This document shows, in pieces, positions 17,499 to 26,512 of a DNA stretch of 64,000 bases. Position numbers and translations under genes: made by a program. The DNA is from Taibaiella helva (lineage in GTDB: Bacteria; Bacteroidota; Bacteroidia; Chitinophagales; Chitinophagaceae): contig NZ_QUZZ01000012.1 of NCBI RefSeq assembly GCF_003545695.1, positions 90,545-154,544 of the forward strand, read 5' to 3'. The notes below the pieces were generated by a model that worked only from the letters and a program-made list of their open reading frames with translations, had not been told where the DNA came from and ran no database searches. The number at the start of each line of letters is the position of its first letter. Positions within the stretch are counted from its first letter, which is position 1.

Positions 17499-17571
17499 TG
17501 GTGTGGGCCGGGATCGAACCGGCGACACATGGATTTTCAGTCCATTGCTCTACCGACTGAGCTACCGCACC
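17499..17571 (-). tRNA. tRNA-Phe (anticodon GAA)
   Basis: The minus strand gives a full cloverleaf: acceptor GGTGCGG/CCACACC with one C-A mismatch at pair 5, D arm TAGCTCAGTCGGTAGAGC, anticodon loop CTGAAAA with GAA, and T arm GCCGG-TTCGATC-CCGGC. The 3' CCA is not encoded. A terminator follows directly. Confidence 0.93.
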
Positions 17572-17684
17572 TCTTTGTTGAAAGGAGTGCAAAGGTAATC
17601 TTTAAATTCTTTCCGCCAAATTTTTTTTCAACTTTCCGAAAACCGCCCCGTGTAAAATCTACATTAATGTACCGTCAAAAAAGC

Positions 17685-17692
17685 TATCTTTG
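17685..17692 (+). promoter_or_regulatory. TATCTTTG -7 box for dnaN
   Basis: Exact TAnnTTTG match 47 bp before the dnaN start codon; weak -33 region. Confidence 0.5.
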
Positions 17693-17739
17693 TGCCGCAA
17701 AATTCAAACTCCATTCAATAATCAATTATAAATAAGTCT

Positions 17740-18882
17740 ATGCACTTTATTGTTTCCTCGACTTCCTTGTTGAAAAATTTGCAGCTTGTGGGCGGTATCA
17801 TCAGCGCCAATGTAGTGCTACCTATCCTGGAAGACTTCCTGTTTGAGCTGGACGGCAATACACTTACGCTTACCGGTGGCGACATGGAAACAATGATCAA
17901 GGTGCAGATGGAGATCCAGCGCGAGTTGACCGATACCGATGACAATGCCCGAACAGGCCGCATCTGTATTCCTTCCAAAATCCTGCTGGAATACCTGAAA
18001 AACCTGCCCGAACAGCCGGTACACTTTACCATCAACAAAGACGACAGCTCGATCGAGATCTCCAGCAATACGGGTAAATACAAGATCGGCGGCGAAAAAG
18101 CCGACGAATATCCCAAGGAGCCGCAACCCAACGACGCGACCTCCTTTACCCTGCCTTCCCTGCGCCTGGGCGAAGCAATCAACAAAAGCCTTTTTGCCAC
18201 CAGCACCGATACCCTGCGCCCGGCTATGACCGGCGTGTACTTCGAGCTGGCACAGGATGGCATCACCTTCGTGGCCACAGATGCGCACCGCCTGGTGAAG
18301 CTGACCCGCAACGACATCAGCTGTCCCGAAGAAGGCGGCATCATCGTTCCGCGCAAGCCGCTGCAACAGCTGAAAAACATCATTCCTTCGGATGAAAGCC
18401 CGCTGGAAGTATCGTACAACAGCAGCCACCTGTTTATCCAGAACAATAAGATACGCCTGAGCTGCCGCCTGATCGAGGGCAAATTCCCGCCCTACAAGGC
18501 TGTCATTCCGGCCGATAACCCGTTCAACCTGACCATCAACCGCGCGGACCTCATCAGCTCCCTGCGCCGCGTGAGCATCTTCGCCAATAAGAGCACGAGC
18601 CAGGTCGTTTTCGATATCGTAGGCAATACGGTCAACATCAGCGCACAAGATATCGACTTCTCCTATGAAGGCAAAGAGCAGCTGAGCTGCCAGTACACCG
18701 GCGACGATATGAAGATCGCTTTCAATGCCAAGCTGCTGATCGAGATGCTGAACAATATGGAAGGCGAAGAGATCAGGCTGGAGCTGAGCATGCCTTCACG
18801 CGCCGGCATCTTCCGCCCGGTAGAGAAGACCGGTAACGAAGACCTGCTGATGCTGCTGATGCCGCTGATGGTAGGTGTATAG
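17740..18882 (+). CDS. dnaN: DNA polymerase III beta subunit (sliding clamp)
   Basis: 380 residues, the usual size for a bacterial clamp. All three clamp domains are recognisable, with MHFIVSSTSLLKNLQLVGG at the N-terminus, the TRPAMTGVYFE and ATDAHRLVKL segments in domain 2, and the C-terminal LLMLLMPLMVGV closely matching the conserved M-P-M-R/V end that binds near the partner-protein cleft. The ring dimer tethers polymerase and repair proteins to DNA. It is not next to dnaA or recF here, as is common in Bacteroidota. The next gene starts 64 bp later. Confidence 0.95.
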   Translation: MHFIVSSTSLLKNLQLVGGIISANVVLPILEDFLFELDGNTLTLTGGDMETMIKVQMEIQRELTDTDDNARTGRICIPSKILLEYLKNLPEQPVHFTINKDDSSIEISSNTGKYKIGGEKADEYPKEPQPNDATSFTLPSLRLGEAINKSLFATSTDTLRPAMTGVYFELAQDGITFVATDAHRLVKLTRNDISCPEEGGIIVPRKPLQQLKNIIPSDESPLEVSYNSSHLFIQNNKIRLSCRLIEGKFPPYKAVIPADNPFNLTINRADLISSLRRVSIFANKSTSQVVFDIVGNTVNISAQDIDFSYEGKEQLSCQYTGDDMKIAFNAKLLIEMLNNMEGEEIRLELSMPSRAGIFRPVEKTGNEDLLMLLMPLMVGV

Positions 18883-18946
18883 CCCCGCTGCGCCGGTGCA
18901 TTTTGCGGGGTGGCGCCTGCAGCTGACAATGAATTCCTAAATCGAA

Positions 18947-20128
18947 ATGTTACATAACGAATCCATTCCTTCTCAAAAGAAAAAAATCATTGTACTGGGA
19001 AGCGGCCCCAACCGCATAGGCCAGGGTATCGAATTTGACTATTGCTGCACCCACGGCCTGATCGCGATCAAAGAGCTCGGCTACGAAGCGATCATGATCA
19101 ACTGCAATCCCGAAACGGTATCGACGGACTTTGACATTGCCGACAAGCTCTACTTTGAGCCGGTATACTGGGAGCACCTCTGGGAGATCATCGAGCACGA
19201 GCAGCCCGAAGGCGTGATTGTCCAGCTGGGCGGTCAAACCGCTCTGAAGCTGGCCAAGCGCCTCCATGAGAAAGGCATAAGGATCATCGGTACTTCCTTC
19301 GACGATATGGATATCGCCGAGGATCGCGGCCGCTTCAGCGACCTGCTGAAAGAGCTGAATATCCCCTACCCCAAATACGGCACCGCTTACTCTACTGACG
19401 ATGCGATCGAGGTAGCCAACGAAGTGGGCTACCCGGTGCTGGTGCGTCCCTCTTATGTACTGGGCGGACAACGCATGCGTATCGTGATCAACGACGATGA
19501 GCTGGAAAAAAGCGTACTGAGCCTGCTGAAGCACCTGCCGGGCAATAAGATCCTGATCGATCACTTCCTCGACCGCTGCCAGGAAGCCGAAATCGACGCC
19601 ATCTGCGATGGTGAGGAAGTGCATATCATGGGCATCATGGAACATATAGAACCGGCCGGTATCCACAGCGGCGACAGCCATTCGGTATTGCCGGTATTCA
19701 ACCTGGGCAAGCTGGAAGTAGAAGAGATGGTGGACATTGCCAAAAAGATTGCCCTGAAGCTCAATATCCGCGGGCTCATCAATATACAGTATGCCATCAA
19801 GGATGGTAAAGTTTTCGTGATCGAAGCCAACCCGCGCGCCAGCCGTACCACACCGTTTATCGCCAAGGCTTACGGCGTACCTTTCCTCAATATCGCAACC
19901 AAGATCATGCTGGGCGATAAGAAGCTGAAAGATTTCACCATTGATAAAAAGCTGGAAGGCTATGCGGTTAAAGAACCCGTGTTCAGCTTCAACAAATTCC
20001 CCAATGTGAACAAGGAGCTGGGCCCAGAAATGAAGAGTACCGGCGAGGCCATCCGCTTCATCAAAAACCTGCGCGATCCCTGGTTTCGTACCTTGTACAA
20101 GGAAAGAAGCATGCACCTCAGCAAATAA
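18947..20128 (+). CDS. carB: Carbamoyl-phosphate synthase large subunit, C-terminal half only
   Basis: 393 residues that align by memory with roughly residues 553-935 of E. coli CarB. It starts with KIIVLGSGPNRIGQGIEFDY, followed by the second ATP-grasp domain with VRPSYVLGGQRMRI, MGIMEHIEPAGIHSGDS and FVIEANPRASRTTPF. This half makes carbamoyl phosphate from carbamate. The N-terminal half (carboxyphosphate formation and contact with CarA) is absent: an in-frame TAA lies at 18938-18940, three codons before the ATG, and dnaN is the only gene upstream. The MGS allosteric domain at the C-terminus is also absent, which is usual in Bacteroidota. Split CarB proteins are known in some archaea and in Aquifex. 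All core residues look intact, so a functional two-gene CarB with the partner elsewhere is more likely than decay. Confidence 0.88.
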   Translation: MLHNESIPSQKKKIIVLGSGPNRIGQGIEFDYCCTHGLIAIKELGYEAIMINCNPETVSTDFDIADKLYFEPVYWEHLWEIIEHEQPEGVIVQLGGQTALKLAKRLHEKGIRIIGTSFDDMDIAEDRGRFSDLLKELNIPYPKYGTAYSTDDAIEVANEVGYPVLVRPSYVLGGQRMRIVINDDELEKSVLSLLKHLPGNKILIDHFLDRCQEAEIDAICDGEEVHIMGIMEHIEPAGIHSGDSHSVLPVFNLGKLEVEEMVDIAKKIALKLNIRGLINIQYAIKDGKVFVIEANPRASRTTPFIAKAYGVPFLNIATKIMLGDKKLKDFTIDKKLEGYAVKEPVFSFNKFPNVNKELGPEMKSTGEAIRFIKNLRDPWFRTLYKERSMHLSK

Positions 20129-20143
20129 ATACTTCTTTTTTCC

Positions 20144-21205
20144 ATGACCGGAAGAAAACCATATTTTTCCCAAAGAGCCCGGATAGCCATTATTCCGGGC
20201 TTTTTGCTGTTCCTCGCGCTGGCCGGCTGCACACAGCCGAAGAAAAAAGAGATCGCACCAGCTTTCTATTTTTGGAAAACCAATTTTCGCACCGGCGCCT
20301 ACGAACAACAGCTGATCCGGGCTACCGGCGTACGGACCCTTTACCTGCGCCTGTTCGATGTGAGCTGGGACGAGCGGCGGCAACAAGCTATTCCGCTGGG
20401 CATCCTGCAATCGGACAGCATCAGGGACACAACGCTGCAATACATCCCCGTCATCTACCTGACACAATCCTGTCTCACCCGGCTGAAGGAAGAGGACCTG
20501 CCCGGTCTGGCCGCCCGTATCGACACCCTTGCAGGCCAGCTCTGCAGCCGGTATGGTATCGCGCCGGCCGAGCTGCAGCTGGATTGTGACTGGACCCGCA
20601 GCAGCGCCAATCTTTACTTCTCGCTGTTGCAGCAGCTGAAGCAACGCCCCTTCTTCAAAGACCGGCTGTTGTCCTGCACCATAAGGCTGCACCAGGTCAA
20701 ATATGTTTCGGCCAGCGGCCTGCCGCCCGTAGACAAGGGACTGCTGATGGTGTACAACATGGGCAATCTTACCCGTTATGGCGGACACAATTCTATCCTG
20801 GATCCGGAAGAAACCCGGCAATACCTGAAACGGCTGGCCTTGTATCCCCTGCCCCTCGATGTGGCGCTGCCAACCTATCATTGGGCGGTGCTGTTTGAAC
20901 AGGAACAGTTCAAAGGCATTTTATATAACCTTTCCAAAGAGCAATTCGGCCGGGACGAGCTGAAGCCGGTCAAAGGCAACCTGTACCGGATCGGGAAAAC
21001 GGGCATCAAGGGCGGCTATCGCCTGAAAGCAGGACAGGAGATCCGCTTCGAGCAGCCCTGTACGGAAGACCTGGAAGATATGGCAGCTTACATCGGCAGC
21101 CGTATCAGGGACAGCAGCTTCCGGCTGGCCTTTTTCCACCTGGACAGCACGGCCATGCAGCCCTTTCAGGCAAAGGACCTCAACGATATCGTACAAGCAT
21201 TCTGA
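20144..21205 (+). CDS. Lipoprotein, function unknown (DUF3142-like)
   Basis: 353 residues with an N-terminal hydrophobic stretch ending in the lipobox L-A-G-C (Cys29). The body has segments such as LQLDCDWTRSS, LLSCTIRLHQVKYV and MVYNMGN, which suggest a glycosidase-like TIM barrel as in DUF3142 proteins; that is a weak inference. A terminator-like hairpin (20176-20201 plus T-run) overlaps codons about 11-22, coding for the signal peptide. The downstream GreA-like gene follows after one base (TGACATG), so the two are translationally linked. Confidence 0.7.
   Translation: MTGRKPYFSQRARIAIIPGFLLFLALAGCTQPKKKEIAPAFYFWKTNFRTGAYEQQLIRATGVRTLYLRLFDVSWDERRQQAIPLGILQSDSIRDTTLQYIPVIYLTQSCLTRLKEEDLPGLAARIDTLAGQLCSRYGIAPAELQLDCDWTRSSANLYFSLLQQLKQRPFFKDRLLSCTIRLHQVKYVSASGLPPVDKGLLMVYNMGNLTRYGGHNSILDPEETRQYLKRLALYPLPLDVALPTYHWAVLFEQEQFKGILYNLSKEQFGRDELKPVKGNLYRIGKTGIKGGYRLKAGQEIRFEQPCTEDLEDMAAYIGSRIRDSSFRLAFFHLDSTAMQPFQAKDLNDIVQAF
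20176..20205 (+). terminator. Terminator-like hairpin inside the lipoprotein signal-peptide region
   Basis: AGCCCGGA (20176-20183) pairs perfectly with TCCGGGCT (20194-20201), followed by TTTT. It may end carB transcription or attenuate readthrough into the lipoprotein gene. Confidence 0.45.
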
Positions 21206-21206
21206 C

Positions 21207-21659
21207 ATGAGCCTTTCCAGACAAGAAGTATACCGGCACCTCCTAAAGCTGCTCGACGACAGGATCGCTGCGCTACAGCAGCATCGTGACAGCCTGCTGG
21301 AAAGCCTGAAGCAGGAAACGAAAAGCACTGCCGGGGATAAATATGAGACGGGCCGCGCTATGGTCCATATCGAGCAGGAAAATGCAGACCGCCAGCTCGG
21401 CGCCTTGCTGGAGCAGAGGGCCGCGCTGGAACACCTCAACGGCACACCGGGAGCACCTGTAATGCCCGGTAGCCTGGTGCAGACATCCAAAGGCTGCTTC
21501 TTTATCAGCATCGCCCTGGGCAAAGTGGAAATAGCGGGGCATACCGTATATGCTCTCTCTCCGCAATCGCCGCTGGGAAGCTTGCTGCTGGGCACTGTCC
21601 CCGGAACTGAAATCAGCCTCAACGGGAACCGTTATACCATCCTAGACATCTTAGGCTAG
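21207..21659 (+). CDS. GreA/GreB-like protein
   Basis: 150 residues. An N-terminal helical, probably coiled-coil part (about 1-75, rich in Leu, Gln and Glu, with GDKYETGRAMVHIEQENADR) is followed by a C-terminal beta domain ending YALSPQSPLGSLLLGTVPG. The SPxSPLGxxLLG element is characteristic of the GreA/GreB C-terminal FKBP-like domain, which contacts RNA polymerase. The protein is shorter and divergent, and such proteins are often misannotated as 3-oxoacyl-ACP synthase. Its start follows the lipoprotein stop by one base. Confidence 0.72.
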   Translation: MSLSRQEVYRHLLKLLDDRIAALQQHRDSLLESLKQETKSTAGDKYETGRAMVHIEQENADRQLGALLEQRAALEHLNGTPGAPVMPGSLVQTSKGCFFISIALGKVEIAGHTVYALSPQSPLGSLLLGTVPGTEISLNGNRYTILDILG

Positions 21660-21665
21660 CCACTG

Positions 21666-24600
21666 CTAACGGATCAATGTAAGATCGCCTTTAAAGACCA
21701 GCTCCTTTTTCCGCACATTACCGCACAGGATGCGGATATAGTAATAGTAGGTGCCATTGTCCAGCGCCTGGCCATTGAAGGTGCCGTCCCAGGTCTTGCC
21801 CACATAGGCGCTGGAGAATACCCTTTGCCCGTAACGGTTGTAGATATGCATTTCTTTCAGGTCCATATCCCCTTTGTATTCCACCCTGTACTGGTCGTTG
21901 TGTCCGTCGCCATTGGGTGTAAAGGCATTGGGAATAAAAGGCGTGCAGCAATTATTATACAGGATATCTACAGTGGCCGAATCGGTACAGCCATGGGCAT
22001 CGGTTACCTGCACACGATAGCGACCATTGACCAGCCCGGATATCTTGGCTTCATGCAGGGAAGCATCGTGCTGCCAGGCATACTGGTAAGGCCCGGTGCC
22101 ACCGCTGACGGTCACCTCGATCACGCCGCCATCATCTACGCCGTTGCAATCGTTGCCGATAAAAGAAGTATCCACTACCAGCCGCGCCGGTTGGCCCAGC
22201 GTGACCGTAGTGTCTTTAATGCATTGGTTGCCGTCCTTCACCCTGATCACATATTCACCCGCTCTTTTGTTGTCAAAAGTAGCGCCAGCCTGCCAGTTGG
22301 CGCTGCCGCTCAGCTGGTAAGAGAACGGCGGCCGGCCGCCGCTTGCCGTTATAGCCAGCCGGCCATCCCCGCCGCCGAAGCACAGCGGCCCGGTAAGGGT
22401 CACCTCGTCGATAAGGATATGCGGGAAGCCGGTCAGTGTGATCGTGGTATCGTGTATGCAACCTTTCGCATCTTTCAGGTGCAGCACATAGCTGCCTTCG
22501 GTAAGTCCGTTAAAATTGCCGGAAGCCGCAAAGGGACCGGCGTTCACGGCAAAGCTGTACGGCGGAGTACCCCCCGCGGCCGTAAAGCTGACGCGGCCGT
22601 CGGTAAAGCCTTCGCAGGTCGGATCGGTCAGGGTTACGGTTCTGAAGCCCAGCGCGCTGGCCGGTTGCGTCAGCACAATGGTCGTATCCTTCAGGCAGCC
22701 GTTATTGTCTTTTAAATGGACCACATGGCTGCCGGCTGCCAGGTTGCCCACCAGGGCGCCCGGCTGGAAAGCGCTGGCATCGGCAGCATACTGGTAGGCG
22801 GGTGTACCGCCCGAAGCGCTGACGTTTACGGCACCACCATCGGTACCGAAGCAAGGCACATGGGTAAGCGACAGGTCAAAGGCCAGCGGCGTAGGTTGTC
22901 CCAGGGCCACGATCGTATCTTTAAGGCAACCGTTCTGGTCGCGCACATGGAAGACATAAGTTCCCGCACCCAATGCGGTGAAAGCATTGGAAGCGGCGAA
23001 AGGCCCGGTCCCCATGGCGAAGCTGTAGGGTGCTGTCGTACCCGAGGGATTCAGCACGATGGCGCCATTGGTATTGCCGAAGCAGAGCGGCTGCGTCAGG
23101 GTCAGCGAAAGCGCCATGTGCAGGGAGTCTACGAGCGTGATGGTCGTGTCTTTAATACAATCATGGGCATCTTTGATATGCAATACATGCGTACCGGTAG
23201 CCAGACCGCCGAAGGTATTGCTGGCCGAATAAGCACCGGCATTGATGGCATATTGGTAGGGTGCCGTTCCATTGGTTGCCGATACGATAACCTGGCCATT
23301 GCTTACGGGGCTGCACACCGGCTTCTTAATGTTCAGGCTCAGGCTCATTCCCGGTGGGTTGGTGATGGTGATGGTTGTGTCTTTGATACAGCCCACGGCA
23401 TCGCGCACATGAACGGTGTGGCTGCCGGCCGCAAAGCCGCTCAGGGTGCTGGCCGTTCCATAGGGTAAGGCATTGACAGCATATTCAAAGGGCGGATTGC
23501 TTCCCGTAGCCGTCACCGTAATGGTGCCGGTGTTGCCGCCGGGACAGAACGGCTGTGTCCAGCTGATCTGCGGAAAAATGCTGGATGTTTGCACAAAAGT
23601 GATCGTTGTATCCCGGTAACAACCGCCTGCGCCTGTAACCCGGAAGTTATAGGTGCCCGCCAGAACACTGTCTGTGATAAGGCTCGTAATATTATTGCGG
23701 GTCAGCACGGTGGTAGTGCCCTGGTCTACCTTGAGGGAATAGGGTGCATCGGTGCCCAGGGGAGTAATATTGAACACGGCTTTTTTCACACAGGTCGCCG
23801 GCGATACCAAAGCGAACTGTATACCGGGCAAAGGCATTACCTGTATGGTATAGGCGACCACCTGCTTGCTCACCAGCGGGCAACCGTCGTCGATGAAAGT
23901 AACATAAAAATTATAAGTGCCGGGGGCCACGCCATTCAGGTTCCAGCTGAAAGCAAGCCCCGGCGAAGGTGTGCCGTTGCTGGTGATGCTGGTTACCGCG
24001 CCGGCAGGGACGCCCTGGACTGAAAGAGTAACATTGTCGCCATCAGGATCGGTGGTGCTGATGTTGAAGCTGAGCGTGCCTGCATTGCTGCAGGCCTTTA
24101 TGGTGGTGCCATTCACTAAGGTACCGTTCATTGGGTTAACGATCGTGCCATTGGGCGGATTATTGTTACAATTATTCAGCACTACGAAGGTCATTTCCCT
24201 CATGCTGGTACCGACCACGATGCCGCCGCGGTATTCGGTTACTTTTCCCACCACCAGCGCCTTCTGCACCGCATTGGGCGTAAAGCTGAGCTGGCCGGTG
24301 AGGTTGCTGAAGGTAAAGGTACCCGGGGCGCACAACAGAGGCGCAGTGGCCGTGGCCGGCGCAATATAGCTGACCGGAGCGCTGACCGTGGCATCCATAC
24401 CGGGCACCAGGGAAAAAGCAAGGCTGTCGCCATTCCCGTCGACAACGCCCTGGTTGAACTCCTGGGGCTTATTGATACAGAAAAAAGGTGTGGGGATCGT
24501 GGTATAAGTGGGAGAAGAGTTTGACGCGGCAAGGTTGTTCAGTGTAGCTTCCAGGGAAATGATCGTGCCCCCGGCGCCCACAACATTGGTAATGCCGGAA

Positions 24601-25103
24601 CTGCGCCCCATCTGATTGAGCATGCCCAGGTTGCCGTTGGCTACGAAACGCCAGTTCGCTGAAGGACCGCTGAGGGTAACATTGGTCGCATAAATAAATT
24701 TCTTTACACCTGGCAGGGGATTGGAGGGATTGACGCAAGCGGTGCTGCCCATCTCATCGGGACATACGGGCGATACCTCTACCCCGCTGCCTCCTTGCGG
24801 GTTTAGTATGAGTGTCTGGATAAAAGAGGCGCCATTGAACAAGTCCACCTCCGGCGTATTCAGAGGAAGATTGCCAAATGAGCCGGTGTTGGAGCAATCG
24901 CCGTACAGCACCATCGTTACCTTATAAGTATTGCCACTGATATGGGTGTAAAACAGCTCACCGCCAAAAATATGATTGGCGCGCGCCGGTAGCGCACAAC
25001 AGAGCAATAGCCCCATGATCGCCATGCCCATGGCTTTTTCCCTTATATCCCGGATTCGACTTTTGGCCTTGTGGTACATCTTTTTCCCAATATTAAAAAT
25101 CAT
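21666..25103 (-). CDS. Giant SprB-repeat surface protein with T9SS type B (gliding motility) C-terminal domain
   Basis: 1145 residues (start ATG at 25103; the ATG at 25079 is equally possible). A signal peptide ends near ALPARA. After an N-terminal region of about 400 residues with a Cadherin-like segment, seven to eight repeats of about 75-78 residues follow. Each contains C-x-G-x-x-x-G, GGTxPYxYA and L-x-x-G-x-Y/H-V-x-x-x-D-x-x-x-C-x-x-D-T-T, which is the SprB/gliding adhesin repeat. The last 90 residues (FIPNAFTPNGDGHNDQYRV to the C-terminal FKGDLTLIR) form the CHU_C domain that directs type IX secretion and surface anchoring. It probably serves adhesion or gliding. Confidence 0.92.
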   Translation of the reverse strand: MIFNIGKKMYHKAKSRIRDIREKAMGMAIMGLLLCCALPARANHIFGGELFYTHISGNTYKVTMVLYGDCSNTGSFGNLPLNTPEVDLFNGASFIQTLILNPQGGSGVEVSPVCPDEMGSTACVNPSNPLPGVKKFIYATNVTLSGPSANWRFVANGNLGMLNQMGRSSGITNVVGAGGTIISLEATLNNLAASNSSPTYTTIPTPFFCINKPQEFNQGVVDGNGDSLAFSLVPGMDATVSAPVSYIAPATATAPLLCAPGTFTFSNLTGQLSFTPNAVQKALVVGKVTEYRGGIVVGTSMREMTFVVLNNCNNNPPNGTIVNPMNGTLVNGTTIKACSNAGTLSFNISTTDPDGDNVTLSVQGVPAGAVTSITSNGTPSPGLAFSWNLNGVAPGTYNFYVTFIDDGCPLVSKQVVAYTIQVMPLPGIQFALVSPATCVKKAVFNITPLGTDAPYSLKVDQGTTTVLTRNNITSLITDSVLAGTYNFRVTGAGGCYRDTTITFVQTSSIFPQISWTQPFCPGGNTGTITVTATGSNPPFEYAVNALPYGTASTLSGFAAGSHTVHVRDAVGCIKDTTITITNPPGMSLSLNIKKPVCSPVSNGQVIVSATNGTAPYQYAINAGAYSASNTFGGLATGTHVLHIKDAHDCIKDTTITLVDSLHMALSLTLTQPLCFGNTNGAIVLNPSGTTAPYSFAMGTGPFAASNAFTALGAGTYVFHVRDQNGCLKDTIVALGQPTPLAFDLSLTHVPCFGTDGGAVNVSASGGTPAYQYAADASAFQPGALVGNLAAGSHVVHLKDNNGCLKDTTIVLTQPASALGFRTVTLTDPTCEGFTDGRVSFTAAGGTPPYSFAVNAGPFAASGNFNGLTEGSYVLHLKDAKGCIHDTTITLTGFPHILIDEVTLTGPLCFGGGDGRLAITASGGRPPFSYQLSGSANWQAGATFDNKRAGEYVIRVKDGNQCIKDTTVTLGQPARLVVDTSFIGNDCNGVDDGGVIEVTVSGGTGPYQYAWQHDASLHEAKISGLVNGRYRVQVTDAHGCTDSATVDILYNNCCTPFIPNAFTPNGDGHNDQYRVEYKGDMDLKEMHIYNRYGQRVFSSAYVGKTWDGTFNGQALDNGTYYYYIRILCGNVRKKELVFKGDLTLIR

Positions 25104-25327
25104 TATCTGTAAAATGTAAAAATAACGTTATTCCATCCATATCTCCTTTCACACTTCACATTAATTAACCATGAAAGACAGGACTTTCCGTGCCGGATCT
25201 TATGCTTTTGCCTAAAAAAGCAAGATATCTAAGCACATTCATCAATGCCGGACATAAAAAAAGCCACCCTTAGGTGGCTTCTATATTTTTACATGCGATT
25301 TTACATGCGATAGCGCAGCTAAAAGCT
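25104..25327. other. Intergenic region between kdnB and the SprB-repeat gene
   Basis: Contains a terminator for kdnB and a short direct repeat TTACATGCGA at 25289-25309 in two tandem copies. Nothing else recognised. Confidence 0.5.
25254..25280 (-). terminator. Terminator of the kdnB transcript
   Basis: AAGCCACC (25261-25268) pairs with GGTGGCTT (25273-25280) around a 4-nt loop. On the minus strand it ends in a run of seven T. Confidence 0.8.
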
Positions 25328-26404
25328 TTAGAATTGCTCATACAGCGCTCTCAGCCTTTCTTTGGGCATCTGCTCTTTCCAGTTCTTGCCCAGCGCATTT
25401 TCCCAAAGCGGCGGCAAGCCGTAGGATACATCGATCATCTTATCGAAATCAGCGTCGGAAAGCCCTTTGGTAATGCCTTGCGGAATTTCGATGTTATGCA
25501 GGGCCACCATCTTTTTGAATTTTTCCACGCCTTCCGGATAGAATTCCCCCAGTTTATCGAATACAATACAGTTGCCGATACCATGCTTGGTACCCAACAG
25601 GTACGACAAGCCATAGCTTACCGCATGCGCCACACCCACCTGCGAATAGGCAATGCTCATGCCTCCCGCATAAGAAGCCATCATCAGCTTCTCGTCGGAA
25701 GTCTCGTCCCAGTCGGAGCGATGCAGGAAGATCTCTTCGCAGAGGTCCTGCGCCTTTTCGCCATAAGCTTTGCTGAAAGCGTTGAGGTAAGTACCTGTAA
25801 GTGATTCCACGCAATGGATAAAGCAATCCATGGCCGTATAGAACCTCTGGTTGACGGGGACGGTCTTCAGCAGGTCGGGATCCAGCACTATCTGGTCGAA
25901 AGGGGTATAATCGGAGTTCATGCCCAGCTTGCGTACGGGACCGGTCAGCACCGTGGTGCGGCTTACTTCGGCGCCTGTACCCGATATGGTAGGGATACCG
26001 GCTTTGTACACACCGGGCAGCTTTACCAGGTCCCAGCCCTGGTAGTCGGCCGATGAACCGGGATTGGTCATCATCAGGGATACCGCTTTGGTCATATCCA
26101 TCACACTGCCGCCGCCGATACCGACAATACCGCTTACCGTGCCGAATTCAGCTTTCAGGGCATCTTTCAGGGCATCGACATAAGTGGTTTTAGGCTCGTG
26201 CGTCACATCGATCAGCACCACTTTGTCTTTACCCCGCAGCGGCAGGCGCGACAGGAAGGCATTGTTGCCGGCAAAGAATTGGTCTACAAAAAAGATCATC
26301 GGCGCATCGCCTTTGCGTTGTGGCGCCAGTATTTCATCCAGCTGGTTGAGTGAACCGCGGCCATAGACCACGTAATCCACCATTTTGAAATTTCTGAAAG
26401 ACAT
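25328..26404 (-). CDS. kdnB: 3-deoxy-D-manno-octulosonate 8-oxidase (Fe-dependent alcohol dehydrogenase family)
   Basis: 358 residues of the iron-containing alcohol dehydrogenase family: GIGGGSVMDMTKAVS (nucleotide binding), TISGTGAEVSRTTVL, then metal ligands in MDCFIHCVES (D and H) and in HAVSYGLSYLLGTKHGIGN (two H). The start MSFRNFKMV and the position directly downstream of kdsB on the same strand match KdnB, which oxidises the C8 hydroxyl of Kdo with NAD+ on the way to 8-amino-Kdo in Shewanella and Bacteroidota. The partner aminotransferase KdnA is not in this window. A generic Fe-ADH function is the alternative. Confidence 0.82.
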   Translation of the reverse strand: MSFRNFKMVDYVVYGRGSLNQLDEILAPQRKGDAPMIFFVDQFFAGNNAFLSRLPLRGKDKVVLIDVTHEPKTTYVDALKDALKAEFGTVSGIVGIGGGSVMDMTKAVSLMMTNPGSSADYQGWDLVKLPGVYKAGIPTISGTGAEVSRTTVLTGPVRKLGMNSDYTPFDQIVLDPDLLKTVPVNQRFYTAMDCFIHCVESLTGTYLNAFSKAYGEKAQDLCEEIFLHRSDWDETSDEKLMMASYAGGMSIAYSQVGVAHAVSYGLSYLLGTKHGIGNCIVFDKLGEFYPEGVEKFKKMVALHNIEIPQGITKGLSDADFDKMIDVSYGLPPLWENALGKNWKEQMPKERLRALYEQF

Positions 26405-26407
26405 TAT

Positions 26408-26505
26408 GAGAGGTTAGATATTAGACGTTAGCTATTAGAGGTTAGATATTAGAGGTTGGTATTGGGTATTAGGTATTGGGTATTGAGTATTGAGTATTTG
26501 GATTT
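26408..26505. repeat. Low-complexity tandem repeats of GTTAGATATTAGA and TATTGGGTATTGAG units
   Basis: About 100 bp between kdsB and kdnB consist of imperfect short repeats: first GAGGTTAGATATTAGA-like units, then TATTGGGTATTAG/TATTGAG units. The repeats end right at the kdsB stop codon. They would be transcribed as the kdsB-kdnB spacer. Confidence 0.75.
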
Positions 26506-26512
26506 TGGAATT

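Noticed and set aside
18950..20881. Long minus-strand frame opposite carB and the lipoprotein gene
   Set aside because: It is a shadow of strongly recognisable plus-strand genes and shows no domain of its own.
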